Positions 1 to 12,400 of a stretch of 64,000 bases of DNA are shown here, in pieces. The notes beneath the pieces are model-generated. The model made no database searches. It worked only from the letters and a program-made list of their open reading frames with translations, and was not told the origin of the DNA. The stretch spans positions 1,095,034 to 1,159,033 of the forward strand of contig RQTK01000001.1 in assembly GCA_003991915.1 (NCBI GenBank), written 5' to 3'. Within the stretch, counting starts at the first letter, position 1, and each line of letters opens with the position of its first letter. The position numbers and the translations under genes are program-made. Source of the DNA: Elysia chlorotica. Taxonomy: Eukaryota; Mollusca; Gastropoda; Plakobranchidae.

Positions 1-497
1 AAAATTGTGAGACTGCATTGATATTGTGGACTCATTCTTTACGCTATGTTTCTACATTGCATCTTAACTTAATCTACTTAATTTCAGTGTTTTGAACATT
101 GTTGGGAGTGATATGAACTGTGCCATGTAACCAACCTTAATGATCCCTTAGGTAAGGTAGTTAACACTATTCTTTTTACCTTAGTCAAGACTATTGGTTT
201 CTCTTGTTTTTTTTCTTCTTTATTTTCCGTCAACGATCCTGAATGTGTGAGTGGTCTGAGTTGTCACAGGTTTATTTATATTTCGTGATGTAAAACCCAC
301 ATGGTACTAAAGAAGATAATGTAAGCATTTACACTGCAATTTTTTGCACTTTTGGGAACATTTTAATCTTAAATTTCAAGACTTTAAAATGAGACGGACA
401 GGGAAAAAAAGAGTGAATCAAGAAGCTTGTTAGCAACAGAGCCTAAGCATGATTATACATGATAAAGTGAAAGTTATCAGACAGTTCGGTGCTCGAT

Positions 498-579
498 CAT
501 AATCTAGATATTGTGTATAAGTGTGTAGAAACTCATGGGAGCTAGTTTCTACACACTTATACACAATATCTAGATTATG
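498..579. repeat. Perfect 36-bp inverted repeat with 10-nt loop
   Basis: Left arm 498-533 (CATAATCTAGATATTGTGTA ...) and right arm 544-579 are exact reverse complements over 36 bases, with loop CATGGGAGCT at 534-543. The outermost bases beyond the arms do not pair. Confidence 0.97.
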
Positions 580-2601
580 TGTTTTAGGTTGCAAAAATTG
601 TTTGTTGTATTAAATCTAGTATCTTATTCAAGATGGACTTAGATACCATCTGGATGTTATTATCATTATGTTTTAACACTGCGTTTTAGCAAGCTTTGTA
701 CAATTTAAGATCCAGTTTTTATGTGTGTTGTTGTTTTTTGTTTAAGAGTAAGTAAAACTAATTTACAAAAGCTAAGTTTGAGTTTCATATATTAATTTCT
801 TAGGCATGTTAATGTATCCAAAGTTTTCTCTCTGGCTGGGACAAAAGATTTTGTATTGTTTTGATTTGTCAATACTACAGAAACAGAAACTTCCTTTTTT
901 TTTTTCTATTTTGTTTTGATCAAAAGTCTTTTTCAAACGCAGTTAAAATTTTAAGAAATACCTATTCTATTTATAAAAAAAATTATTGCAGGCATACTAT
1001 CTTGTGATTGCAATCAAACTTGGGGTATCAAAACATGCTACATTCTTATGGATATCTCTTACTATCGGAATTCCTTGTATTCAAATTTCATAGAAGCCAT
1101 TTTCTATTCTTGAAACAGATGCCACAGAGATCTAAACCTAAGCCAAACTAAGATAATGAGGTTTTACAGCCTGTTTTCCTCATTCTTAATTGGCTGTAGA
1201 GACATAATATATAGAGTTAAATAACTAAAGTAGGCACCAAATTTAGTCAGGGGCTTTCTCTATATACGAGAAAGGAAAGAGATAAGAAAACAAAATCTAT
1301 GATTTGCACTAGATATTGCATTGAGTTGCAGCCTGCTTCCATATCTGGAGGTTTACCATACACGCACACACTTTGTTAATTTGTTTTGCATGTATTTTTA
1401 AGTATTGCAGTGCATGAAAATATTGATTTCTTTTTTTTCTTCTTTTTTTACCAAGAATAATTTCAATTTTTCCACATTTCTTGATTCTTCAGAGAGGAGC
1501 TGCTAGTTTGAAAAAGTATTTATCTGATTTGATTTCAATATTGCTCTGTTTTATTTTATTTTATCTTCAGTTCTGTCATAAGTTCTTCGTAAACATTTTT
1601 TTTTGCTTCTCTATAGACTGGGGGCAATGCAGAACAATGTGACCTTTCCTACTTAATAACTGTTGCTCAGATCAAATGTTTGTGATGTACGCTCGTATGA
1701 TATCATGATATTATACTGAACAAGAATTTTGTCCTTCCTGTTTCTTATTAGGTGAGATATGAGGAAAACGCCTAGTTTATTTCACTTCTCGAAAATATAA
1801 TAAAACAATTAAAATTAATGTTATACCTAGTTTTGTTTTTAGTGTGATACTGAAAAAAATGTTATTGATTTTCTGGATTGGTACTATTGATGATCTGTTT
1901 GGATTTTTGAGAATGAAGCAACAGCATGTGAATGGTTGATGTTATTGTGTAAGAATGTTTTGATCAACAATGTTATTTGCTGTGTACCTGTATGGGTTCC
2001 TATGTATGCTCTCTAGAAAATCATGTGATAAAACTAACACAATTTTTTTTGCATGTTTAATTATAATTTGTAGGTTGTTTTTTTGTTGAGTGTAAACCAG
2101 ACTGAACTGACTGTTAACAAATTGATAAATATAAGAGTTAAATGTTAAATGTTATAACTTTTTTTCTTGTTTTTTTTTTTTTAATAAACTGTATTTATTA
2201 AATTGTGTAGATTAAAGGGTCACAAACTTACTAGTCATTAACCTAAGTAATAAAACCAGAAGGGTATTATTTCTTCTATTGGTCCATTCATTTTCCAGTC
2301 AAATTAGTTCAACTAGTATGCGCATTTAAAAATAGAAACACACTATGCATACTACGATTAAGAATTAGAATTTGAAAGTAATAAATTGCAAAATGGGAAA
2401 GATAATCAGAGCCAGGCAAATTAAGTTTCTTCTCTCTTTGGGTTTTACGTCTCCAAGACTTCCCTAGGGGTGAGGGGGGTCCTATATGGCAAGGAAGTTT
2501 GGTTTTAGAAACAAAATATATTTATGCCTGCTTGCTTTGTTTTGTGTGTAAATCCAGATGGAACAAGCAACTTTGATGATTGGTGTATAGAAGAAAACTG
2601 C

Positions 2602-2870
2602 TCTCCTTAGTTTTACGTCTGCTAGGTTCCCAAAGAGGAACTTCTACGCAAACAGTTCCCAAAACCAATGTCTGACAATTTTTAGTGCTGTCCTATACGA
2701 GACAGTGCAGGGATATCAGTACTCCTATGATATGTCTCACACAGTCACATTATACTGACACCGAACTAACCAGTAGGGGAAAATTCCCACTTCCAAATTT
2801 GCCCGATCATGGATTTTGACCGGCGGACTTACCAATTGGGTGACCAACACCCTGCCACCTGTGGTTTGCC
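2602..2870 (-). repeat. tRNA-headed SINE, diverged copy
   Basis: Contains, in the same order as 43,066-43,330, TCTGACAATTTTTAGTGCTG, a CGAGACAG block, CACATTATACTGACACCGAA and CTAACCAGTAGGGG. The tRNA-like end (CCGATCATGGATTTTGACCG) is degraded. Confidence 0.55.
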
Positions 2871-3512
2871 CCCTCCCTCAAAGCAAATTTTATTTTTTCA
2901 GCAATTTAAAAGTCTTTTGAACCTCCTTTTCTTTGTTTAATATTGTCAAAATTGAATCAGTATGTTAATTGGTGTGGATGAATTTGAACTCTGTTATTAT
3001 CAAATGATATTGGCATTTTTTTTGTGATTGATTGGACATTTTCAGTGGATTTTCTTGCTATTCCGCTTTATACTTTATATCATTTAACAGAAATTCTTCT
3101 CTCAATCTAGTTAGTAGTGCGTTTGTACAACAAGCATTACTACTTTTGTCTGTCTAATATTACAAATGTTTCCTTAGCATACATGTATATGAATATGTTT
3201 GCATCTGGTCTCTCTTTCTCTGTCCTTTCCCTCCCCCTCTTCCTCTCTTTCGCTATCAATCTTTAAGGAATATTGTTCAACTTAAATCCCAAAACCATGT
3301 ATTAGTTTGTGGAAATGGCAAAATAAGTTTTAATAGACAAATTGAAATGGAGACAAAAATTTATGTTGTTTTCGCTCTATGTTTTGGGTTTTTAATTATG
3401 TGCATCTAAAAGCATGTGACTAAATCAACCTTAAAAGTTTTATTTACTTCTTCTTTTTATAAAGCACAGTTATATTTAAGCGATGCACAGAGAAATAAAA
3501 GTGTCTTGTGGT

Positions 3513-3793
3513 TTTAAATAATGCATGAGTGGGTTAGTAATATTATCATGTGGATGTAAAAGAATTGTGGTTCCCCATCTAGATTTGTATGTCTGTTCTT
3601 TAAATCATGCGTAAGTGTGTCTGTAGTATTAACTTGTCAGAAAGGAACTGTGGCTCCCCTTTTAGCAAAGTGCATGTATTTGTATGTTTGTTCTTAAAAT
3701 AATGCATAGGTGTGTCAGTAATATTGACATGTGGATGTAAAAGAATTGTGGTTCACCTTTAGAGATATCTAGAGATGTATTTGTTTGTCTGCT
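3513..3793. repeat. Three-copy tandem repeat, unit about 86-97 bp
   Basis: Units begin near 3,513, 3,601 and 3,696. Each has an ATGC... head, then GTAATATT(A/G)(A/T)CATGTGGATG-like sequence, AATTGTGGTTC(C/A)CC, and a TTTGTATGT(C/T)TGTTCTT tail. Copy 2 is the most diverged. Confidence 0.75.
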
Positions 3794-4410
3794 AATCGTT
3801 GATCAAACCAATGTCTGTAGAAAACCCATTTACATGTACCGTACTTAATGCAGAACTATAAAAGATGAATTTCTATCACATCTTTTTATGTTTTCAAGTG
3901 ATAACATGGCTGTGCTTTTTTTAATCTTCGTTCTCCAGTGTCTATGAATTAAGCCGCACGCAACTGCCAAATGAGTTGCTCTGATTCTGAAGCTTTATCA
4001 CTCTTTCAAGTTTAAATATTGGTTTGTGTGAGTTTCTTTAATCAACACATGTACATGTATACGGAATGCATTGGTATCAGCGGCAGAGAATTCTAATTCA
4101 GTATTTATTGTATAGTTTGTGTTTTGTTGTTGTTATTGTTCTTTTGAGGGTTTTTTTTAATTAATTTTAAATTTAATGTGTACCTTCTACCTGTAATTTA
4201 ATGTCAATCCGAACTTTGGGCATTGGGTCCAATAAATGAAAATAAATGATTATTGATGATGTTATTTCTAATGTTAAGGTCATCCACGCTTCAAAGAAAA
4301 AACTTGCTCTTATTTGGCCAAGCTTTAATACGCGGAAAATAAGTATTGTCAAATGGACCTTTTTAAAGAATAAAAATGACAGTCCTTATTTAAATAAAGA
4401 CTTGAGTTGG

Positions 4411-4411
<1 letters not shown>

Positions 4412-4470
<59 letters not shown>

Positions 4471-4503
4471 TATTATTGTTGTTGTTGTTGTTGTTGTTGT
4501 TGT
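4412..4503. repeat. (ATT)n then (GTT)n microsatellite
   Basis: About 20 ATT units run directly into about nine GTT units. The poly-Ile/poly-Cys open frame here is an artefact of the repeat. Confidence 0.98.
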
Positions 4504-5924
4504 TTTTATTGTATGTTTTGTAGTTTTTTTTAAGGTTTAGAGCACTGTTGGAAACAAATATAGTTAACAAGAAAAATGCAACATCATCTGGCTACAGGTT
4601 TTGGCTTTGGAAGCTTTTTCTCAAAACTACATGTACTTTCATTAAAATAAGATTACGATAAACATTCAAGTAATTTTGAATGTTCATGTTTGTAGATTTA
4701 TTTTAACATTAATGAATGTCAGGCATTTGGATTAATAGTTCAACATTTCATATTCTTTATATAGGCCTACCTAACTATTTTTTCGACGATAAAGAGATGG
4801 GTTGATTTTAGTGTTCGAATTAAGAAATTTTCCATAGTGAAACCTTCAAGATTAGAAAGTATTGCAAATATAGTTAAGTCAACAGACAGGCGTTTTTCTT
4901 ACTTTGCAACAAGAAGCATTGTGATTAAGATGAGAGTAAAAGATTAAAGGGTTCAGAGAAAAGGAAGAAAAAGTACATAAGAAAGAAAAAAAACTAACAA
5001 AAGGGTGAAACAAATTTGAAGAAAATTGACTAAGTCAACTACTTGTGAATTATTCGAAAACTTTTTAATTGTATAGCAGCTTAACAAAACTAAGCAATTT
5101 TAATGGAAAAGAAATTAGGTAACAAAGTACGAATTGAGTATATGGGAAAGAATAAAACATCATAATGCTTAAGAGATAAACATAGTTATTGCAAGACATT
5201 TTTTCAATATAATTTGAAATTTAAAGTTCCTCTTTGAGTTTTCTTTGTTTGCTGGCTGGTTACTTTTTCTTTTTAGACTGCATAATTAATGTAATTGGCT
5301 AAAACTTTCGAAGAAAATGGTGTGCCACAAAAACAAAACAAAAAATCAATAACAAGATGCGCTGAACGGGAACAAAGAAACAATGAGAAAGAGAAGGGTG
5401 GTCTTCGTCTCTGTCTTAACGACTTCGGACATAGAGGAAGTGGGCATATTATTCACATGCCTTGCGATTAATGCAGTAACGAATGGCATAATCATGCCCT
5501 TTAGGCGAGGAATTTCATTGGATCCGTTAGTCTAGGATACAGCTATGATTGGACGCCTGTGTACATTTCCTCATGTTTCGTCTTCGTTTTCGCTCTGGGT
5601 CTCGTTTATGCAAGGCATCTAGCACTCCAGCAGTCCAAATTTAAGGACCAGAAGGAAGAAAGGCAAGGAGAAGAGAAATGTGTGTCACTGTGTCACTATC
5701 ATCGCGAACTCACAAAGAATCTCACTGCAGACAGTAATACTCGGCAGCACTTTAAAAATAGCACGCGGAAACAAAGCGGCTCAAAGGTATCGATCTCTCT
5801 CTCTGGAAGCGGAGCGGAATCTGGGCCAATATGGGTGCCAGTAAATTGCCTGCCTGGTCTCTCGATGACCCACTTAGGTGCGCTACTGCCGTTACATTTC
5901 ATGATGTTAGTGCCAGTATTCTGT

Positions 5925-6215
5925 CTGAGAAGAGCGCGGTTTCAAATTTGAAGGCCTCGGGTTCGATCCCTGGACAAGTCTCTGATCACTCTTGGTTGGC
6001 TGGTGTCAACTATAGATTTGTAATAAGAGTATTGGTTGCATTTGCAGAGCGCGGTGTACAATCAGAAAGCATATGGTTCGATTCCCCATGTAATGCATAT
6101 ACACTATATTGCACCAATTACTGCAATGTATGAGGATGAGCTGGCATAAGTAGTAGAGCGTTCGGCCTCAAATGATACGACACGGGTTTTGGTTCGGGTG
6201 TGGATTTGTTGCTTA
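5925..6215 (+). repeat. Array of three tRNA-like modules (A/B-box heads)
   Basis: Three successive modules have a GAGCG(C/T)-type A-box region and a GGTTCG B-box region: GAGAAGAGCGCGGT ... GGGTTCGATCCCTGG (5,927-5,972), TTGCAGAGCGCGGTG ... TGGTTCGATTCCCC (6,042-6,088) and AGTAGTAGAGCGTTCGGCC ... TTTGGTTCGGGTGTGG (6,150-6,205). None folds as a full tRNA by eye. They look like heads of SINE-like elements. Confidence 0.55.
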
Positions 6216-6224
6216 ACGCCCAGA

Positions 6225-6312
6225 GCTAGCGCTATATATATAATGCTATATTGTGAATGGGTCCCAAGACTAAAGTTTGGCAACTTTACGTGCTGTCACG
6301 CAGAGATAGATT
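6225..6312 (-). repeat. SINE body fragment
   Basis: ATGCTATATTGTGAATGGGT followed by CCCAAGACTAAAGTTTGGCA and ACTTTACGTGCTGTCACGCA matches the middle of the copy at 43,100-43,185. It lies between the tRNA-like array and the foldback element. Confidence 0.6.
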
Positions 6313-6313
6313 G

Positions 6314-6558
6314 TCGCAAGTACAACGTCGCGGTACGACTCGTCGTAAGCCTTCGTATTTTGATACTATATTGCGGCGAGTAATAAACCTACCTATTTCT
6401 AGAATTTCTTTGGACGAGCAATAAGCCTTCTTGTTCCTATAATATCTTACGACGAGTAGTAAGTCTTCTTATTTCTATAATATCTTACGGCGAGTAGTAA
6501 ACCTTCTTATTTCTGTATTACGACGAGTTGTTAGCTTACCACAACGTTGTACTTATCA
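6314..6558. mobile_element. Foldback (MITE-like) element with internal tandem repeats
   Basis: The left end AAGTACAACGTCGCGGTACG and the right end (reverse) AAGTACAACGTTGTGGTAAG are inverted copies. Between them a unit of about 57-60 bp is repeated about three times (CGAGTAGTAA(A/G)(C/T)CTTCTTATTTCTATAAT...). Its ends match the element at 15,904-16,002. No coding capacity. Confidence 0.7.
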
Positions 6559-6867
6559 CCCAGAGTTGGGAAACCATAACTCTTGTCTCAGCCAGGTTCT
6601 GTTCCACGATCAGGAAAAAAGGATTCCCCCCTGATGGTGTCGGTGTCAGCAGCCTATCATTTGACCAGTTGTGACAAAGGTCCTAGTAACCTCTCTCTGG
6701 CTATGTGTGGCAGTAAATCAGACTGTTTGTGTAGGGACCCGCTCCGAACACAAAATTGTCAATCTAATGACCCACCGGGAAAGATATGACAGAAACTTGG
6801 ACGCTTATGAGTTTGTTTCGTCCAACGTCAGAAGCAAGGCTATATCGTGGAGGGATCCCAAGAGTAA

Positions 6868-7078
6868 TATCTGACAATTTTCCGTGCTGCCGGTTGCCAC
6901 ACAGAAACAGGACGAAGATACCAGGACTCCTGTCCCAGTCAGTCACACTATACTGAGACCGACTCAACCAGTAGGTGATGAAATTGTACAACTAAATTCA
7001 TTGTGTTGCTTGATCGTGGGTTTCGAACCGGGGACCTTCCGATTATGAGACCACGCTCTACCACTTCGCCGGCACTTG
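6868..7078 (-). repeat. tRNA-headed SINE copy
   Basis: On the minus strand the head is GCCGGCGAAGTGGTAGAGCG, then CCCCGGTTCGAAACCCACGA, giving clear A- and B-box-like motifs. The body continues with CTACTGGTTGAGTCGGTCTC and CTGTGTGGCAACCGGCAGCA. Together with the copies at 28,862 and 43,066 it defines the family. Confidence 0.7.
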
Positions 7079-7089
7079 GGCGCTAGATG

Positions 7090-9589
7090 GCTCAGTCAAG
7101 AAAGAGTTTATGTGTAGGCCTAGAAGCTGTGAGGTTCTTTCCTCGCCCCATAGATGATAGATGTCTTAGTCTCTTACAAATGAAGCCGCTGGCGTTCTTC
7201 TGGAAACCTAGAAGTCGAGACAAACTCAAAGCTTATGTTGTGACAAGCGTTTATGTAAGCAAGAACTAAAGTCTACTTGCTCTTAATAAGTTGCTCAATC
7301 ATCAAGTTATGAAAACAGATACACGTAATCTGCGGATTCGTTGAAGATGCATTATCATGCATACGTAAATGTGGACCACTCAAAACAGTTAAACTGGTTC
7401 CCCACCCTTTTCATTAAAGGCTCAGTAAGAATCTATTGCATTTATCTCGTCTTATCTTGTCTTGTCAAACGTCAAACTTTTACAGGGACCTTTACACATC
7501 AATGATAAACCAATTCAAAATCACACTATCCTTCTACTATCGTGTAGGCCTATCCCTGCCCGAGTCAACATCAAGGTTGAAATGTTAAACCATGTACATT
7601 CCATAATAACATCATCAAAATGTGCTGACGAAGCCTTTTTCTTTTTTCTTCTTTGTTTTTAATTCGGAACCGAACAACAGTTACTACCGCCATCACCCCA
7701 CGAGAGAAATCAATGTAAAATGAATATGGAAACTTTATGCAAAAACAAAGTTGAAGGTTGGTGCTATAGGGGTAGCATAACACATCTCAAACAAAACAGA
7801 TAAGTAAACCGAATGGTCTGTCCTTTATGCCTGTGTTATGTTATCATTTTATCGTTATAAGAGAGCAAAATTAATTGGGTGTAAAATTATACATGTAATT
7901 GTTTCTATGTGTTTCCATTTGTTAGAACTCGCAACTACAAGCTCGCGTATAATAGGTTATTACATCTAGGTAGTTTTGACCTTTGATATTGAGATTGCGA
8001 TATCTTACTTTATTCATTGTGAAAAAGATAGTCTCTCCTTCCAGAGAATACCTAGATCTAGTGTTCATTGAAGTTTACATAATAATAGTGTTCTTTTGTT
8101 GGTGTTGTTGTTGTTGTTGTATATTCGTTGTTTTTTGTTGTTGTTTTTTTTTTGCGTAGATTACTGGTGCTTGAAGTTTTCATGTTACATAAACGTTGTT
8201 CCTCCCCCGACGCACACGTTGAAACATAAGTTTACAAAAAGAACTGTAGGTGTATGTGATTGCCATTACATGACTTGTAGGCTACTTGGCCAACGAGAGC
8301 AAGATGGAGAGAAGACTAAAACATGCTTTTGATTACGACATAGAGTATTGTGTTATAAATACCAGTTATGACGAAAATAGGAAAGTATCGCAAAATGACT
8401 CAATGAATTTGAGTGAGTCTACCGCGAGTGGCGCCAACACGTCTGTTATCTTGCCCCCCCTTCCTTTCCCTTCCCTTCTTCGTTTTCACTACTCTCGCCG
8501 CGCTCTCACTGTGTGTGAGAGAGAATTCCACCTATTATACTATTGGGTTATTCCAGGGCAAACCAGGCCAAGTGATGGGGTCAGGTTGTCAGTGGAGCAC
8601 GTAAAGCCGCTGACTGGACAAGTTTCATTGGATCACTGGGCGGCTGTGGCGTTACTGGCTCACTGGCTCAGTCAGTGGTTCTCAAATTGAACAGTTTTCA
8701 CGTTACGAAAGGTACCAGCTAAATAAAAGTACGCAATAAGTTCAGCTGGTACAAATGCACTCGGTAGTGCTTCGTACCGGAAATGTCGCGCATGGTTTGA
8801 AGTTCAAATATCGTTTTTTTCGTTGTCTCTAAATATGTACAATCGTAATTTAGGAAAACACATGGGGCATTGACTAATAGTTGACTATCACAGTACATAA
8901 AATGTAAATTAGGACCAAAAGCCTAGAATACATAATTATATGTATACCAAGTTCTAGTCCTGTTTATCCACACTGCTCAGTTCTACTTTAAAGCCAATTT
9001 GATGAGTTCAGGAAAGTTTTCAATTTTAACGAGTGCTTTGACAAGGAGAAAGGCGTACATTGGTCTACTAGTTCCTGATCTACTTTCATCAATTCATCAT
9101 ACATGTAAGCCTCTCATAATGTATCCGACTTCACTCCCATCCACATAATGTTAATCATGTCATGGTGCGCGGGGTAATGGAATGTGGATACTTAATACAT
9201 GTGGGCTGCTCCTGATACTTCATTCATTGCACACACAAAAAACTTGCGTGATATACAAGTCATAATGACAATTTGCATGCTTGTATCCCTAAGTATTGGA
9301 GCAACTTGATATTTTTTACCGTATGAACTCCATTCTAGAATGTCACTGTAAACAACACGAATTGGGATTTCAAAGTCGTCGTGTTTATTTCACAAAATTC
9401 AAATGTGGTAGGGATAATTTATTTTAAAACGGCAGTGTGAAAAGTACGATATGTTGAACCTTCCAAATGAATGTTGATAACTTTTACTCTTTTTTTTTTT
9501 TGCTTTAAAGAAACGTGAAAAAATGAAACTAGCAAGATTTTGGGAGAAGGGGATTGGTCCATCCATGGCCCATCCCCCTCCCTCCCTCC

Positions 9590-9590
<1 letters not shown>
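7090..9590. other. No gene seen
   Basis: Short unrelated open frames only. It includes a GTT-rich stretch near 8,098-8,150 and a C/T-rich stretch near 8,450-8,490. Nothing recognisable as a gene. Confidence 0.5.

Positions 9591-9593
<3 letters not shown>

Positions 9594-9627
<34 letters not shown>
9594..9627. repeat. (CT)n microsatellite
   Basis: About 17 CT units in a wider pyrimidine-rich tract. Confidence 0.98.
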
Positions 9628-9628
<1 letters not shown>

Positions 9629-9746
9629 AGCGTGCATGTTTTTCTCCCCTATTTCTCTCCATCCATCCATCTTTCTTTCTCTCTCCCAATCCCTCCCTCT
9701 CGTTCTCTTCTTGTAATTACCTTGATCTATCTGTTCCCCTTTCTTC

Positions 9747-9751
<5 letters not shown>

Positions 9752-9814
<63 letters not shown>
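9752..9814. repeat. (CT)n microsatellite
   Basis: About 31 CT units, which generate the artefactual Leu/Ser-rich and Arg/Glu-rich open frames on the two strands. Confidence 0.98.
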
Positions 9815-9819
<5 letters not shown>

Positions 9820-10230
9820 CTGCGTTTAAGTTGATTCTACAGGTGGGAAAACCAGGTTGAGGTCTGGCCCTAGGGTCTCTGCCGCACCACTCCCCATGAA
9901 ACCTGACCCAAATACAGCTCAAACTAAGTTCAAACATCAAAGAATGTTTAGCACCCAGGCAGTTGGGCACAGAGGAACCTCCAATTTCATGCACACTGCA
10001 TAGAAAGGGAAGGGGTAAGATCTATTGTGCGGGAAAATAGATGGATCTCTCGTCCTTTTTTTAATTTTTTATTATTTTATTTGTTATTATTTAAGAGAGG
10101 CATCTTCATGTTTTAATCAAGCGATAAAATCGGGAATGGCCTATTTGATTATTGCTGCACTGCTTTCCATCCTGCCGTGGCGTGTTGGTGCATAATAATT
10201 TCGGTTAGTTACACGAACCGCTGGGCTGAT

Positions 10231-10422
10231 AAATTAAAAGAGAAATGGATGAAAATGTTTTTAAAAAAACAACGTGTACTTACATGGAAATTCAAGGGAA
10301 TACATTTATGATGCAAATAATTAAAGAAATTAAAAGAGAAATGGATGAAAATGTTTTTAAAAAAACAACGTGTACTTACATGGAAATTAAAGGGAATACA
10401 TTTATGATGCAAATAATTAAAG
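10231..10422. repeat. Two-copy 96-bp tandem duplication
   Basis: The unit starting AAATTAAAAGAGAAATGGAT repeats with a 96-bp period (10,231 and 10,327) and almost no differences. The period is a multiple of three, which is why an open frame runs through it. Confidence 0.93.
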
Positions 10423-12320
10423 GGTGTGTGCATGAGTGTGTTACCACGTTTAGAATAACGACGATGTAATCTGTGCTAGTAGTAGTACCACCGAAATGAA
10501 AGGCACAAAAGGTGAACCACCAGTCTTATCTACGATAATGTACATTGCAATAACATTGTACTTCGTGTACGTGTTATCTCCCAGATCAGCTCGTGTCTGC
10601 CCCGTATCATTACTCCCCCGCACACAGGAAATGTATGGATAAACCTGTGATAGCAAGTTTTCGGGAAAATTGTAGTCACTTAATGTTGGTGTTGGTTTCT
10701 GTTTTCGCCTGTTTGATATTTGATATAACCATTTCGCGACTATTTAAGTAGGATGATTTCACACTTTGTTCCAAAGTTTTTGAACTTTTCTAGTGACGAG
10801 ATTAAATGCATGTTTTGATAAGCATTATTAAGTAATGGAATTATTAAAATAAAAATCTCCTGGGGGAGTAACGAGTAACGAGCCGGAGGACTAACGAGAT
10901 GCCGCCGATATCTCTTATCCCCACCTTTTCCATTTCTTTTTCTTCTTTCTTGATATCCCAGACTAGCCTTATACTTATTGTTTTGGGATACGCTTAATTT
11001 TGTCCGCCTTTGCCTCTAGCAGCTGTTTATTCCCTTTTTCAGCCTGAAACAACTAGACAATTATTTTTGACTAAATACAGTTAATATGATGCATATTTTC
11101 GTGATATTGTATTTGGATTAAAAATAACTTGCAAAAATACTACAAATTCAAGCAACACAAAAAGGGGGCAGTCGATTATACGTAGACTATATTCAAGTGG
11201 CATAACAGAATAAGTAAAATCTTTTCAAAGTTATTACGAACATAATTTTGTTTCCGTGTTTAAAGAGGCGTAAATTATACCCCTTTGAATACTCTCAAAT
11301 GGAGAGAGTGATCAGCAGTCCATTATTTGTAATTTCATTCTTGTTGTTTTTTAATGTCACGTGCTTCTTTCATTCATGTCAGCCGCTTGGAGCTTTGAAT
11401 TGAATGAATCTTCAGAAAGCGTTAAATCATTGAATCCCTTCACCCCACCAAAAGTCATAAACTTCATTCTCTACTTCCCTTGCCCTCAAAAGCGTGGGTC
11501 GCCACAATCACGTGATCAGTTACAGTGGTTCTGATTTTGCGAGTGGTTCTGCCTCCGTAAGGAATCTGAGGAACAGACGTTAACATTACGCAATGTTATG
11601 TATAGTAGCTGAAAGCTAGACGGGCGGAAGAAGGGGTGCTATCTGAAAGTGAAACAGTAAAAAATCCTCGGGTGTGTGTGTTGTACATGTATCTGTGTGT
11701 GCGTGTGTGTGTGTGGGGGGGGGGGGGGACACTGCCGTAAAAGCTTTCGGAGGTAAAATTCCACTCGAACCACCTTGCTCTCTGGTGTTTCATGACGTGT
11801 AAATAACCCTACGTCATAAGCCCAACGTCAGAAATTCCGACGTCGGACATGAGCTATTGTTTAAAAAAGTATAAAAAGTATAGACGTACATACTCGTAAT
11901 TATGCTTCATACACATTAACTCTTTTACATAGCTAAGAAACGAAGATGCATGGACCTGATTGTTCTTCACAAACAGCAATGTGATGTAGAATTTCAATTG
12001 CTGTCCTAATCGCAATTTACTACATGTATGGCATTGACTTAAGAACTTCAACTAACCATTCCGAGTTGACATAGGCAAACAAAACGGCCCAGGAAAAAAA
12101 TAGTTTCCACGTCGATGATCGAACTCAGCAACTTAGCCTTGTGCCACTGACAACTGATGCTAATTGCTACTGTGTGTTTATTTTAAGTTAAGATCTTATA
12201 TTTACATGTATTCCCAAGCATGAATTGGGAACAGAAAATAATATAAATAATGTAAATCAATCCCACCCATAAATATATATATAGCTATAAAATATCTATG
12301 ATCCCACCAAAACTTTGTTT
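10423..12320. other. No gene seen
   Basis: Mixed AT-rich sequence with a GT/poly-G run near 11,670-11,730 and a possible degraded tRNA-like head near 12,100-12,150 (minus strand, GAGTTCGATCATC). Confidence 0.5.
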
Positions 12321-12321
12321 T

Positions 12322-12400
12322 TTGTTGTTGTTGTTGTTGTTGTTATTGCTGTTGTCTTTGTTGTTGTTGTTGTTGTTGTTGTTGTTGCTGTTGTTGTTGT
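12322..12400. repeat. (GTT)n microsatellite
   Basis: Interrupted GTT units; a second interrupted GTT/GCT tract lies at about 12,631-12,690. Confidence 0.97.

Larger units (their letters stand above)
1..3512. other. No gene seen; contains a perfect inverted repeat and a SINE copy
   Basis: AT-rich sequence with no supportable open frame. It could be the 3' UTR or intron of a gene to the left, but nothing proves that. Notable content is the hairpin at 498-579 and the repeat at 2,602-2,870. Confidence 0.5.

Noticed and set aside
4246..4533. 95-residue open frame with poly-Ile and poly-Cys
   Set aside because: It is the translation of the (ATT)n/(GTT)n microsatellite.
5559..5951. 130-residue open frame
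   Set aside because: No known domain, and the frame runs into the tRNA-like repeat array; composition is not coding-like.
7009..7073. A real tRNA gene on the minus strand
   Set aside because: It has A- and B-box-like motifs but no acceptor stem that pairs at its ends, and it continues into the SINE body.
9399..9994. Several overlapping open frames rich in Ser/Leu or Arg/Glu
   Set aside because: They are products of the (CT)n tracts on the two strands.
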